From: Anaerolineae bacterium
Lineage (GTDB): Bacteria; Chloroflexota; Anaerolineae; Caldilineales; Caldilineaceae
Length of the DNA stretch: 62,358 bases
Direction: 5' to 3'
Assembly: GCA_030432295.1 (NCBI GenBank)
Contig: JAUIHI010000038.1
Location: 1-62,358 of the forward strand
In this document: positions 7,516-15,241 of the stretch, in pieces
Numbering within the stretch: position 1 is the stretch's first letter
Layout of the letters: each line of letters begins with the position of its first letter
Notes under the pieces: generated by a model
Told to the model about the DNA's origin: nothing
What the model saw: the letters and a program-made list of their open reading frames with translations, nothing else
The model's database searches: none
Translations under genes and position numbers: made by a program

Positions 7516-8573
7516 GCGAGCCTGTGGGTCGGGCGGGGCGGTAGGGGACTGAAACACTCGAAATGTTCGATGTAATAGCGGGCGCTGGGATCGGGTTTGG
7601 CGGACTCAATGGCCTGTAGCGCCATCTGCTCCAACTGCCCCGGCGTGGCGTTGACCCGGACATTCAGCACAAATTCGTGGCTGGGCGTGTCAGCCGTTTT
7701 GTCGTCCAAATCCCAGGACAGCGAACCGGCCTGGGTGAGGCTGGCTTTGAGTTTTGCCACAGGCGTCGTCACAAGCACTTTGATGTGGGCGATGGACGCG
7801 TGCTGCTCAGCGCAGAGACTTTCCAGCGTCGCCAGCAGGTGGGATGTCCACTTTCTGGCCGAGTAGGGCGTGTCGGCCCGGACTTGCCCCTTCGCATTGA
7901 GCCAGCCCAGAGCGGCCTCGGCGTGGGCATAGCGCTCGTAGTCGATGAGCAGGGCCTCCGGGTTGCGGCTGCTCTGGCCCAAAATGACGTCGAGCCACTC
8001 GTCCACGCCCTCACCACTGACCGCAGAAACGGGCAAAACCGGTGGTTCGATTGCGTCCGCGCTGCTCCGCCCAATCCGCGTTCCAGTCTTTCCCGCCAAA
8101 TCGCTTTTGCTGTGGAGCAGAATCTCCGCTTCGGCCACCTGCTGTTCGTGTAGATAGCGGATGTCGTCGGGGAAGTCGGCCATTGACCGGCTGCTGTCGA
8201 GCAGGACAGTGAGGGGAGCCAACGCGTACTGCTCGCCGTAGAACTGCACCAACGGGCGCAGGACAGTGGCGATCAAATCCGTGCAACTCCCGACTGGCTC
8301 AGCCAGAATAATGTCGGGCGCGGCCACCTCCTGTAGACGCTGCAACCCGGCCAACAGATCGGGGAAGCGACAACAGAAGCAACCTCCGGCCACCTCCGCC
8401 ACCGGGATTTTCGCATCCCCGGCCAGGGCCGTGTCCACCAAATCCTCGCCCTGATCGTTTGTCACCAGACCCACCCGATAGCCCCGCTCGGCCAGCCGCC
8501 GGGCCGCGGCCAGAATCAGCGTCGTCTTGCCCGATCCCAAAAAGCCACCAACGATTGCGATTCGTGTAGTCAC
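7512..8573 (-). CDS. CobW/P47K-family G3E GTPase (metal chaperone-like)
   Basis: The 353-residue protein has a Walker A '[12 protein letters not shown]' at residues 9-20, the CobW-type metal-binding 'GGCFCC' at about residues 63-68, 'ILAEPVGSC' (the G3E Glu) and 'LHSKSDL' in place of NKxD. G3E GTPases deliver metals (Zn, Co, Ni, Fe) to enzymes. The C-terminal part is not a standard CobW_C domain. Its ATG overlaps the stop of the upstream GH116 gene (ATGA, 8570-8573), so the two form an operon. No metal enzyme is obvious next door. The TAG stop lies in the tip of REP copy 2. Confidence 0.83.
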   Translation of the reverse strand: MTTRIAIVGGFLGSGKTTLILAAARRLAERGYRVGLVTNDQGEDLVDTALAGDAKIPVAEVAGGCFCCRFPDLLAGLQRLQEVAAPDIILAEPVGSCTDLIATVLRPLVQFYGEQYALAPLTVLLDSSRSMADFPDDIRYLHEQQVAEAEILLHSKSDLAGKTGTRIGRSSADAIEPPVLPVSAVSGEGVDEWLDVILGQSSRNPEALLIDYERYAHAEAALGWLNAKGQVRADTPYSARKWTSHLLATLESLCAEQHASIAHIKVLVTTPVAKLKASLTQAGSLSWDLDDKTADTPSHEFVLNVRVNATPGQLEQMALQAIESAKPDPSARYYIEHFECFSPLPPRPTHRLA

Positions 8574-11188
8574 GGGAAGTCCACCTGCAATGTTTGACCG
8601 CTGGCAATCGTGACGCCGTCGCCCATTTCCAGCGCGTCGCCGTTGCGGGTGAAGGCAACCGGCTGTCCGTCCAAGGAAACGCCGATTATCTTCCGGTCGG
8701 CCAAAAATGGCAGGCGCAGGTTTTTTAGCGGCAACTCCCCATAGAGCAAACGCAACTCGCCACTCGCCCCTCGCAACTCAAATTCTCCCCAACCCGAATC
8801 CAGGGACCAGAAAGTGCGGAAGTCGTCCTTTCCCTCCACCGGGTCAAATCCGATGGCCTGCTTCGTCATATCGAACTGGAAACCGGAGAAGGCGTTGAGC
8901 AGGGCGTAGGAGGCCATACTGCGGGCGTAGTTGCTGCCGCACTCGAATTCGTTCCAGGGGTTGCGCCGCTCGCCATCGTAGCGCTGGCGGATGGCCTCGA
9001 CGCAGCGCATCCCCTCCTCCACCAGCCCCTGCATAATCATATGGATGGCCGCGGAATACTCGAAGCCGTTCATCGTCTCCTGGGAATAGGGCGCGGGGAT
9101 GAGGGGTTTCTGGCTGCCTTCGGGCCAGGCGCAGATGACCAGCCCGCCCTCGTCGTTGAGGCAGTAGATGCGGCAGGGGTTGTAGACTTTGCCCATCTCC
9201 GGGATGAAATTGTGGCGGTAGATGGCCGCGCTGGCGCGCTTGACCTGGGCCGGGTCGTAGAGATCGCCCAGGCCGTAAAGGGAGGCGTGCCACTGGGGCA
9301 GGACCTGATCGATGCTGCTGCCCTCGCCGATCTGGTATTTGATCTCCTCGTGCTCGCTGTTCCAATAGGCGTCCAGGGCCGTGCCGCCGTTGAGCACGTC
9401 GTTCTTCGTGCCGTAGGCCTCCACCAGCGAGCGGTCCTTCAGGTCGATGGACTGGATGTAATAGTCGCCGTTGAAGAGATGCTCGTCCACCCACGCCTTG
9501 CCCCGTTCGAAGATGGCCGCATATTCAGCCGCATCGTCACTCTCGCCCAGATGGGCGGCCATTTCGCTGGCGGCCTTGAGCGCGCCCAGATAGAAACCGG
9601 TGAGCCAGGAGTTTGGCCCGAAAAGCTCCATATCCAGCGTGTGGTGCTGGCGACCGGTGAGCACGCCGGATTTGTCCGGGTCCCAGCGGTCGATGTTTTC
9701 GTCGCTCCAGGCGTATTCCAACGACTTTTTGACTGCGGGCCAGATGTCGGCCAGCCAGCCGTCGTCGCCGCTGATCTTCCAGTCCCGATAGGCTTTCATC
9801 ACTCCGCCAAACTGGCCGTCGGCGCAGGGGCGGAAATCCCAGGGCGCAGAGCCGATGGGCAACTGAAGGCGGAAGGGCATTGCGCCGCTTTCGAGCAGAT
9901 TGTAGCGGTAGTCGGCGGTGCGCATGGAGCGTTCCAGGGCCGGGAAGAGGAAGGGCAGGGCCTGCTGGTAATTCCAGACGTGGGTGCAACTCCCCTCGCA
10001 GCAGCCCTCCTCCGGGTGCAGCCCCTCCCAGCCATAGAAAGTGCCGTCCTCCAGGCGCAGGGCCGTGGGGGATTTGAGGATGGAAATGTTGGCCGAGACC
10101 GCATCCAGCGCGGCCGCGGGAATCGTCGAAGCAAAGAGCGCGTCGTGGAAGCGAGCGGTCTCGGCGTGGAGTCGATCCCACTGGGCCAGGGCATAGCGGG
10201 CGCTGTCGGTGGAGTCGGCAAACCAGGTGGCGTAGTAGTTGCGCCAGGTGGCCTTGGCCGGGTCTGGCTTCCAATAGTTGGCGCAGGTGGGGAAACTCCA
10301 ACTGATAACAAAGCGTACGCGTCGGGTTTCGCCGGGCGCGACGGGGACGTGGACAGCCAGCACGCCTGTATCCTGTTCGCTGAAACGCACACCCCGCGCC
10401 ACAGCGTCCTCGTCGTAGACCCGGTTTTTCAATGGCCCCGGCGTGCGCAGGTCGTTCCAGTAGACTTCCAGATTGTCAAACCAGGTGCCCCGATACCAGT
10501 ACTGTTGCCAGCTTACGTCGATGTCGTCGGCCAGCCCAGCGTCGGTCGCCAGGGAGAGGTCGCCGTAGCCCACTTCGCCCGGTTGCAGACCTGCCGTGCC
10601 CAGACGCAGGGTGTGACCCCAGCCGCTCTCTTCGATGCTGTTCAGCCGCCGGGCGGGCAGGGGATTGGTCAATGCGCCCGCCAGCACATACGTCAGTTCG
10701 GCGTCGCTGGTGTTGGTCAGACTGAACTCGAAGAAGGCGGCGGGGATGCCCGAATCGTCGGCGTTGGTGGGGATGAACGGGTTGAAGGCATTGAGTTGCA
10801 CCTGTCCCGGAAAGCTGTCGTCGTTGTAGCTGAGTTGAGCCAGAGGGAACTCGCCCCGGAAGTCTACGGTCTGGAAGTGGGGCAGGCCGGTCAGATATTC
10901 CCGGCGGGGTCCCCAGCCGAAAGTGTTGAATTTGTTGCCGCGCAGTTCCCCCTGATAGGGAGTGGCCAGATCGCCGTGGAGGATACGGGCGTCGATTGTC
11001 TGCCCGTCCCGCTCGGCGCGGATGGCGAAGTGGGAGAAGCCGTTGACACTGCCTTTGTTGGGCCGGTTGAAGATTTCCCAGTCGATGAGCCGTCCGTTGC
11101 CGGCCAGACCGATGCAGCCTGTGCCGATTCCACCCAGTGGGAAGCTGATCTGGCTGGTTTTTTCGTTGCGGTAAATGAAGTTTTCCAT
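8570..11188 (-). CDS. GH116 beta-glucosidase / non-lysosomal glucosylceramidase-like glycoside hydrolase
   Basis: This is an 872-residue intracellular protein without a signal peptide. The N-terminal domain carries the family signature '[20 protein letters not shown]' near residues 17-36, and the (alpha/alpha)6 catalytic domain follows. Glu398 in '[20 protein letters not shown]' matches the GH116 nucleophile. Asp519 in '[17 protein letters not shown]' fits the acid/base. Family members (SSO1353, TxGH116, human GBA2) hydrolyse beta-glucosides or beta-xylosides. A TATAAT promoter lies just upstream on the minus strand (11236-11272), divergent from ABC transporter 1. The enzyme therefore probably cleaves an oligosaccharide or glycoside imported by that system. 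Confidence 0.9.
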   Translation of the reverse strand: MENFIYRNEKTSQISFPLGGIGTGCIGLAGNGRLIDWEIFNRPNKGSVNGFSHFAIRAERDGQTIDARILHGDLATPYQGELRGNKFNTFGWGPRREYLTGLPHFQTVDFRGEFPLAQLSYNDDSFPGQVQLNAFNPFIPTNADDSGIPAAFFEFSLTNTSDAELTYVLAGALTNPLPARRLNSIEESGWGHTLRLGTAGLQPGEVGYGDLSLATDAGLADDIDVSWQQYWYRGTWFDNLEVYWNDLRTPGPLKNRVYDEDAVARGVRFSEQDTGVLAVHVPVAPGETRRVRFVISWSFPTCANYWKPDPAKATWRNYYATWFADSTDSARYALAQWDRLHAETARFHDALFASTIPAAALDAVSANISILKSPTALRLEDGTFYGWEGLHPEEGCCEGSCTHVWNYQQALPFLFPALERSMRTADYRYNLLESGAMPFRLQLPIGSAPWDFRPCADGQFGGVMKAYRDWKISGDDGWLADIWPAVKKSLEYAWSDENIDRWDPDKSGVLTGRQHHTLDMELFGPNSWLTGFYLGALKAASEMAAHLGESDDAAEYAAIFERGKAWVDEHLFNGDYYIQSIDLKDRSLVEAYGTKNDVLNGGTALDAYWNSEHEEIKYQIGEGSSIDQVLPQWHASLYGLGDLYDPAQVKRASAAIYRHNFIPEMGKVYNPCRIYCLNDEGGLVICAWPEGSQKPLIPAPYSQETMNGFEYSAAIHMIMQGLVEEGMRCVEAIRQRYDGERRNPWNEFECGSNYARSMASYALLNAFSGFQFDMTKQAIGFDPVEGKDDFRTFWSLDSGWGEFELRGASGELRLLYGELPLKNLRLPFLADRKIIGVSLDGQPVAFTRNGDALEMGDGVTIASGQTLQVDFP

Positions 11189-11235
11189 GTGGGTTGCCTG
11201 CTGTTTGGGGTGGGGAATGGTTCCGAACTCTCTAC

Positions 11236-11272
11236 ATTATAATCTACTTTTTGGGGTACACAAGTGGCGAAA
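11236..11272 (-). promoter_or_regulatory. Promoter of the GH116-CobW operon with TTTCGCCAC element
   Basis: On the minus strand TTTCGCCAC (11272-11264) is immediately followed by a TTGTGT -35 (11263-11258), a 16-base spacer and a perfect TATAAT -10 (11241-11236). The same 9-mer abuts the -35 box at 43904-43912 and 52751-52759. Confidence 0.72.
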
Positions 11273-11302
11273 GGAAATGTACATTTTAGATTGGGGCCAT
11301 AA

Positions 11303-11357
11303 TTGACAATTGGCTGATTTCGTGCCAAAATTCAATGTGAAAATTGGCACGAGTAAT
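11303..11357 (+). promoter_or_regulatory. Promoter of ABC transporter 1 with inverted-repeat operator
   Basis: TTGACA (11303-11308) stands 17 bases before CAAAAT (11326-11331). A 9-base inverted repeat, TCGTGCCAA (11320-11328) and TTGGCACGA (11344-11352), overlaps and follows the -10. The right-hand site TTGGCACGAGTAAT resembles the LacI-type operator found at 27408 and 27675 (TTGACACGAGTCAA), so the same regulator may act here. The -10 match is weak. Confidence 0.5.
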
Positions 11358-11375
11358 CCCCACGGAGATGCTTTT

Positions 11376-12383
11376 ATGTCCCTCGATGTTGTGTCCTCTG
11401 TACAGTCGCCTCCAGTGAAAAAGAAACGGTGGGGTGCTGATAAGATATACAGCAATCTCTCCTATCTTCTCATGGTTTTGCCCGGTGTTGTGTGGCTCTT
11501 TCTTTTTTCATATCTGCCTATGCCTGGCATCATTATGGCGTTCAAGACTTACAAGCTGTCAAGACCCCCCGCAGACTATTTCATTCAAAACAGGTTCGTC
11601 TATAGTCTCATCACCAGCCCTTGGGTGGGACTGGACAATTTTGAATATCTGACCCTCCCCACCAATATTGACAGCACGCTGACGTATGTCCGCAATACGA
11701 TTTTCTACAATCTGCTTTTTATGATTGTGGGCCTTGTGCTTTCGGTTATGCTGGCGGTGATGATTTTTGAGTTGACGAATCATCTTCTCGCCAAAATCTA
11801 CCACTCGATTTTCTTCCTCCCCTTTTTCATTTCGTGGATTGTGGTGGCCTATGTGGTCTACGCATTGGGCAGTTCTGCTGGAATTATCAACAGTGTAGCT
11901 GACTCTCTGGGGCTGGGATCGATAGAGCTATACAAAGAGAAAATATATTGGCCATTCATCTTTGTGATAGCCAATATCTGGAAGTATACAGGCAATGGCT
12001 CCATCCTCTACCTTGCCACGATTACCGGCATCGGACGTGAGTTGTACGAGGCCGCGGCTGTGGACGGCGCGGGGAAATGGAAGCAGTTCACCAACATTAC
12101 GCTGCCCCACCTGATGCCGGTCATCGTCCTGCTACAGATTCTGGCGGTTGGCCGCATCCTCGGTTCAGACTTCGATATGTTCTACACCCTCCCCAACGGT
12201 GCCGCCCTTGTCAAGGACGCCACCTACACTTTGGATGTCTTTGTCTATAGTATGTTGCGGAGTGCTACGCCCCTCGGCTATCCCGCGGCGGCTGCCTTCC
12301 TGCAATCTGCTTTTGGCTTCGTTCTTATTCTGGTCACCAACGCTATCGTGCGTAAAATCAGACCAGAAATGGCATTGTTTTAG
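11376..12383 (+). CDS. Sugar ABC transporter permease, LplB type (ABC 1)
   Basis: The membrane protein has about six helices. It carries a cytoplasmic EAA loop 'LYEAAAVDGAGKWKQFTNITLPHL' in its C-terminal half, the site that contacts the ATPase. 'LMVLPGVVWLFLFSYLPMPGIIMAFKTYK' is the first helix and is typical of the LplB/polysaccharide-uptake permease branch. The ATG at 11376 was chosen because GGAG precedes it by about eight bases and the more upstream frame overlaps the promoter. It pairs with the next permease and the lipoprotein at 13518. No ATPase gene is present. Confidence 0.88.
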   Translation: MSLDVVSSVQSPPVKKKRWGADKIYSNLSYLLMVLPGVVWLFLFSYLPMPGIIMAFKTYKLSRPPADYFIQNRFVYSLITSPWVGLDNFEYLTLPTNIDSTLTYVRNTIFYNLLFMIVGLVLSVMLAVMIFELTNHLLAKIYHSIFFLPFFISWIVVAYVVYALGSSAGIINSVADSLGLGSIELYKEKIYWPFIFVIANIWKYTGNGSILYLATITGIGRELYEAAAVDGAGKWKQFTNITLPHLMPVIVLLQILAVGRILGSDFDMFYTLPNGAALVKDATYTLDVFVYSMLRSATPLGYPAAAAFLQSAFGFVLILVTNAIVRKIRPEMALF

Positions 12384-12406
12384 AGAGTTTCTCCAAAAGG
12401 ATTGGA

Positions 12407-13372
12407 TTGATCGATATGACTGTCAAGACCGAAGCGCCATCAGTAGGCAATATTTTTGCGAAGAAGAAGTCGCGGGTAGGCCGAGATGTGCTTGCGATTA
12501 CCCCGGCGACTAATTTGGCGCTGAATCTACTGTTGGCTTTCTCCTGTATTCTGACGCTGATTCCTGTCTATGTGATTGTCATCTCCTCGATCACATCGGA
12601 AGCCTCGCTGGCCGCCAACGGATACCGCCTGTGGCCGGAAGAATTTTCTGGAATGGCCTATCGATTCCTCTTCAGCCAGGGGTCGATTGTGATGACCGCC
12701 TATAAAAACACAGTGATATCCACCCTGGCTGGTACGGTTCTGTCTGTGGTGATGGTGGGTTTGTATGCCTATCCCCTGTCCAGAGATAATTTCAAGTTTG
12801 GTACTTTTTTTACATTCTTCGCCTTTTTTACAATGCTCTTTAACGGCGGGCTTGTTTCCTATTATATGGTGACACGCCAGGTCCTGCTCCTGCAGAACAC
12901 CCTGTGGGCCTTGTTCCTCCCCTCCGCATTCAGCCCCTTCTGGGTGATCGTCATGCGCACCTTCTACAAGATGAATGTGCCCTCGGAGATCATCGAAGCC
13001 GCCCGCATTGATGGGGCTGGCGAATGGCGTACATTTCTCCAGATCGTCGTGCCCTTATCTGTGCCTGGTTTGGCAACGGTCGCTCTCTTCAGCGCGATTG
13101 GCATCTGGAACAACTTCTTCAACTGCCTGATTCTGGTGGACGATGCCCAGTACTACAGTCTTCAGTTCACCATCTATACAACTCTGAATAATATCCGTTT
13201 CCTGTTGGAAAATGCCGACAAGATGCAGGGATTGGTCAATGTATCGGAGCTTCCCTCCCAAACTTTCCGCATGGCTATGGCCGTGGTGACGGTGGGTCCG
13301 ATTATTTTGGCCTATCCTTTCTTCCAACGATTCTTTATCAAAGGCCTGACGATTGGCGCTATCAAGGGGTAA
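12407..13372 (+). CDS. Sugar ABC transporter permease, YtcP type (ABC 1)
   Basis: The 321-residue second permease of ABC 1 has an EAA loop 'IIEAARIDGAGEWRTFLQIVVPLS' and ends 'FIKGLTIGAIKG', the usual end of YtcP-like carbohydrate permeases. A TTG at 12407 sits about five bases after AAAGGA, while the ATG at 12416 lies three codons further; either could be used. It starts 23 bases after the first permease and would form the heterodimeric channel with it. The substrate is probably an oligosaccharide, given the LplB/YtcP/LipO combination. Confidence 0.86.
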   Translation: MIDMTVKTEAPSVGNIFAKKKSRVGRDVLAITPATNLALNLLLAFSCILTLIPVYVIVISSITSEASLAANGYRLWPEEFSGMAYRFLFSQGSIVMTAYKNTVISTLAGTVLSVVMVGLYAYPLSRDNFKFGTFFTFFAFFTMLFNGGLVSYYMVTRQVLLLQNTLWALFLPSAFSPFWVIVMRTFYKMNVPSEIIEAARIDGAGEWRTFLQIVVPLSVPGLATVALFSAIGIWNNFFNCLILVDDAQYYSLQFTIYTTLNNIRFLLENADKMQGLVNVSELPSQTFRMAMAVVTVGPIILAYPFFQRFFIKGLTIGAIKG

Positions 13373-13517
13373 TACATCCTTGTTACAGCCGGTTGATGAC
13401 AGAACAACTCTGGACCCCTGCTAAGACGGTTTCGCTGTCGCAACCGCTACTGAGTTTAGACTTGCATGGATGTCCCATGTAAGAGACCTATCTTCCCCTT
13501 AATTGAAGGAGTGGAAA

Positions 13518-15086
13518 ATGCAAAGAAAGTTTATCTCGTTTTTCTTGCTTGTGAGCCTGTTGGTCGGCATCCTGTCCGGTTGCGCGGCGCCGGCTGCAGC
13601 ACCTGCCGGGCAGCCTGCCGCGGAACAATCGGCGGGAACCTCGGCCAGTGGCGAAGTTGTCACCCTCGATTTCTACTGGATCGGCAATGGCGACACGGAT
13701 CAGCGCTCTCTGGTAGAAGCTGCTATCAACGAGTACATTGAGCCGATGATTGGCGCGAATATCTCCTTCCACATCGTCGGCTGGGGTGATTGGCCAACCA
13801 AAGCGATCACCGCCCTGCAGGCCGGCGAGAACATCGATCTCTTCTTCACCGCTGATTGGCGGGAGTATATGTTGCTGGCAACCCAGGGCCTGTTCCGCCC
13901 CTTGAACGACTTTGAAGGTGAGTATGGCAACCTGCTGGAAGAGTATGGCCAGGATATTCTGACCGGCCTGAACCCGGCCTTCATCACCGGCACCCAGATC
14001 GACGGTATTAACTACGCGGTACCTACCAACAAAGAGTTGACCGTTCCCGAAGGCTTCGTCTACAACGTGGCCGTGGCCGAGGAGATCGGTTTTACCGAAG
14101 CAGACGCAGCCGCCATCACGAGCCTGCGCGATCTGGAACCCTGGCTGGAAAAGGCCAAAGCAGCCCGTCCGGATGAGTACCCGTACCTGACCGACGGCAG
14201 TGGTGGTTTCCAGCCCTTTGTGCCCGGCTTTGCCAGCGGTGTCGATTCTTCGCTGATCAGCATGAAATTTGCGCCTGATGCAGACGGCAATTTCGATGAA
14301 ACCATCTACAGCGTCATGGAAACTGACTGGGCCAAAGAGTACACCCAGACTGTGTACGAATGGAACCAGAATGGTTGGATCCATCCCGATTCTGGGCTGA
14401 CCACCTTCAACACCGACGAAGTCCGCAACTCGGGCAAATTCTTCATCCAATCTCAGCCGCTCAAGGGCAACAACATCAAGGCCCAGGAGTTGGTGAACGC
14501 TTCGGGCAACACTGACTTGCGCCTGGCCGAAATCTACTCCCAGCCCAAGGTCAACATCACCACCCACTCCGGTGGCTCTATGTTTGCCATTCCTATGCTG
14601 TCCGAGCATCCTGTCCAGGCGATGAAGTATCTCAACCTGATGCACAGTGATCCCAAACTCATCAATATGATGCTCTTTGGCGTCGAAGGCACCCATTGGG
14701 CCTATGAGGCTGATGGCCGTGTGGACCTGATGAACAGCGCCTGGTATGGCGCGCACGCGGGCGCGTGGACAGTGGGCAACACCCTGCTCCAGGCCGTGAC
14801 GAACAAGGAAGACCCCAACAAAAACCAGATGTTGATCGACTACGCCAACGGATCAGTCGATCATCCTTCTTTGGGCTTCCGTTTCCGCACGGACCCCGTG
14901 GCCGGTGAACTGACCGCGCTCACTGCCGTCGCCGATGGTGTCAGCCGAGCGCTGCGCACCGGCTATGTGGACCCGTCGGTTGAGCTGCCCAAGTTCATCG
15001 ACGCCCTGAAGGGTGCCGGTCTCGATACCGTAAAGGATGAAATTCAGAAACAGTACGACGCCTGGAAAGCGGCCAAGGGCGAATAA
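13518..15086 (+). CDS. Carbohydrate-binding lipoprotein of ABC 1 (LipO/YtcQ-like)
   Basis: This is a 522-residue extracellular binding protein with a Sec lipoprotein signal 'MQRKFISFFLLVSLLVGILS' and lipobox LSGC. 'LQAGENIDLFFTADWREYML' and the C-terminal 'LGFRFRTDPVAGELTAL' match the large LipO-type binding proteins with a DUF3502-like tail. The start at 13518 follows GAAGGAG with seven bases spacing. Unlike the other three ABC systems in the window, the binding protein is encoded after its permeases and is followed by a strong terminator. Confidence 0.87.
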   Translation: MQRKFISFFLLVSLLVGILSGCAAPAAAPAGQPAAEQSAGTSASGEVVTLDFYWIGNGDTDQRSLVEAAINEYIEPMIGANISFHIVGWGDWPTKAITALQAGENIDLFFTADWREYMLLATQGLFRPLNDFEGEYGNLLEEYGQDILTGLNPAFITGTQIDGINYAVPTNKELTVPEGFVYNVAVAEEIGFTEADAAAITSLRDLEPWLEKAKAARPDEYPYLTDGSGGFQPFVPGFASGVDSSLISMKFAPDADGNFDETIYSVMETDWAKEYTQTVYEWNQNGWIHPDSGLTTFNTDEVRNSGKFFIQSQPLKGNNIKAQELVNASGNTDLRLAEIYSQPKVNITTHSGGSMFAIPMLSEHPVQAMKYLNLMHSDPKLINMMLFGVEGTHWAYEADGRVDLMNSAWYGAHAGAWTVGNTLLQAVTNKEDPNKNQMLIDYANGSVDHPSLGFRFRTDPVAGELTALTAVADGVSRALRTGYVDPSVELPKFIDALKGAGLDTVKDEIQKQYDAWKAAKGE

Positions 15087-15116
15087 CCCCGGCTAACAAT
15101 CCAGCCAAGATTTGAA

Positions 15117-15155
15117 AGAGAGGGCTGTCTCCCCGCGAGACAGCCCTCTCTTTAT
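15117..15155 (+). terminator. Rho-independent terminator after ABC 1
   Basis: The 14-bp stem AGAGAGGGCTGTCT (15117-15130) pairs with AGACAGCCCTCTCT (15138-15151) across a seven-base loop, followed by TTATT. Confidence 0.85.
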
Positions 15156-15241
15156 TACCCTCTCCCCAATTTTCGGAACATCCCCACCACTTCCTTCGTC
15201 CTGGAAACAGTGCAACCGCAACTGTTCCCGGAGGAACGAAA

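Larger units (their letters stand above)
6624..7518 (+). mobile_element. RAYT unit: REP-associated tyrosine transposase between two REP double hairpins
   Basis: The unit begins CGCGTAGGTTGGGTT and ends with the mirror image AACCCAACCTACGCG-like terminus (ACCCAACCTACGCG). Inside are a 147-bp repeat, a HUH-type transposase gene, and a 149-bp copy of the same repeat. Each repeat consists of two hairpins whose stems start GTTGGG. This is the arrangement known for RAYT genes and their REP/BIME targets in gammaproteobacteria. The two flanking genes are convergent and both end exactly in the outer tips. Confidence 0.85.

Noticed and set aside
6624-7518. Ordinary IS200/IS605 insertion sequence
   Set aside because: The short RAYT-type transposase and the paired REP double hairpins fit the RAYT class, and no IS200-style single subterminal hairpins or tnpB were seen.
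9041-11242. Long plus-strand reading frame of 733 codons
   Set aside because: It is antisense to the GH116 gene, which has clear catalytic motifs; GC-rich codon use keeps the opposite frame open.
11315-11352. Sigma-54 type promoter (TTGGCACG followed by GC)
   Set aside because: The two copies are in opposite orientation and only one has GC at the right spacing, so the operator explanation is simpler.
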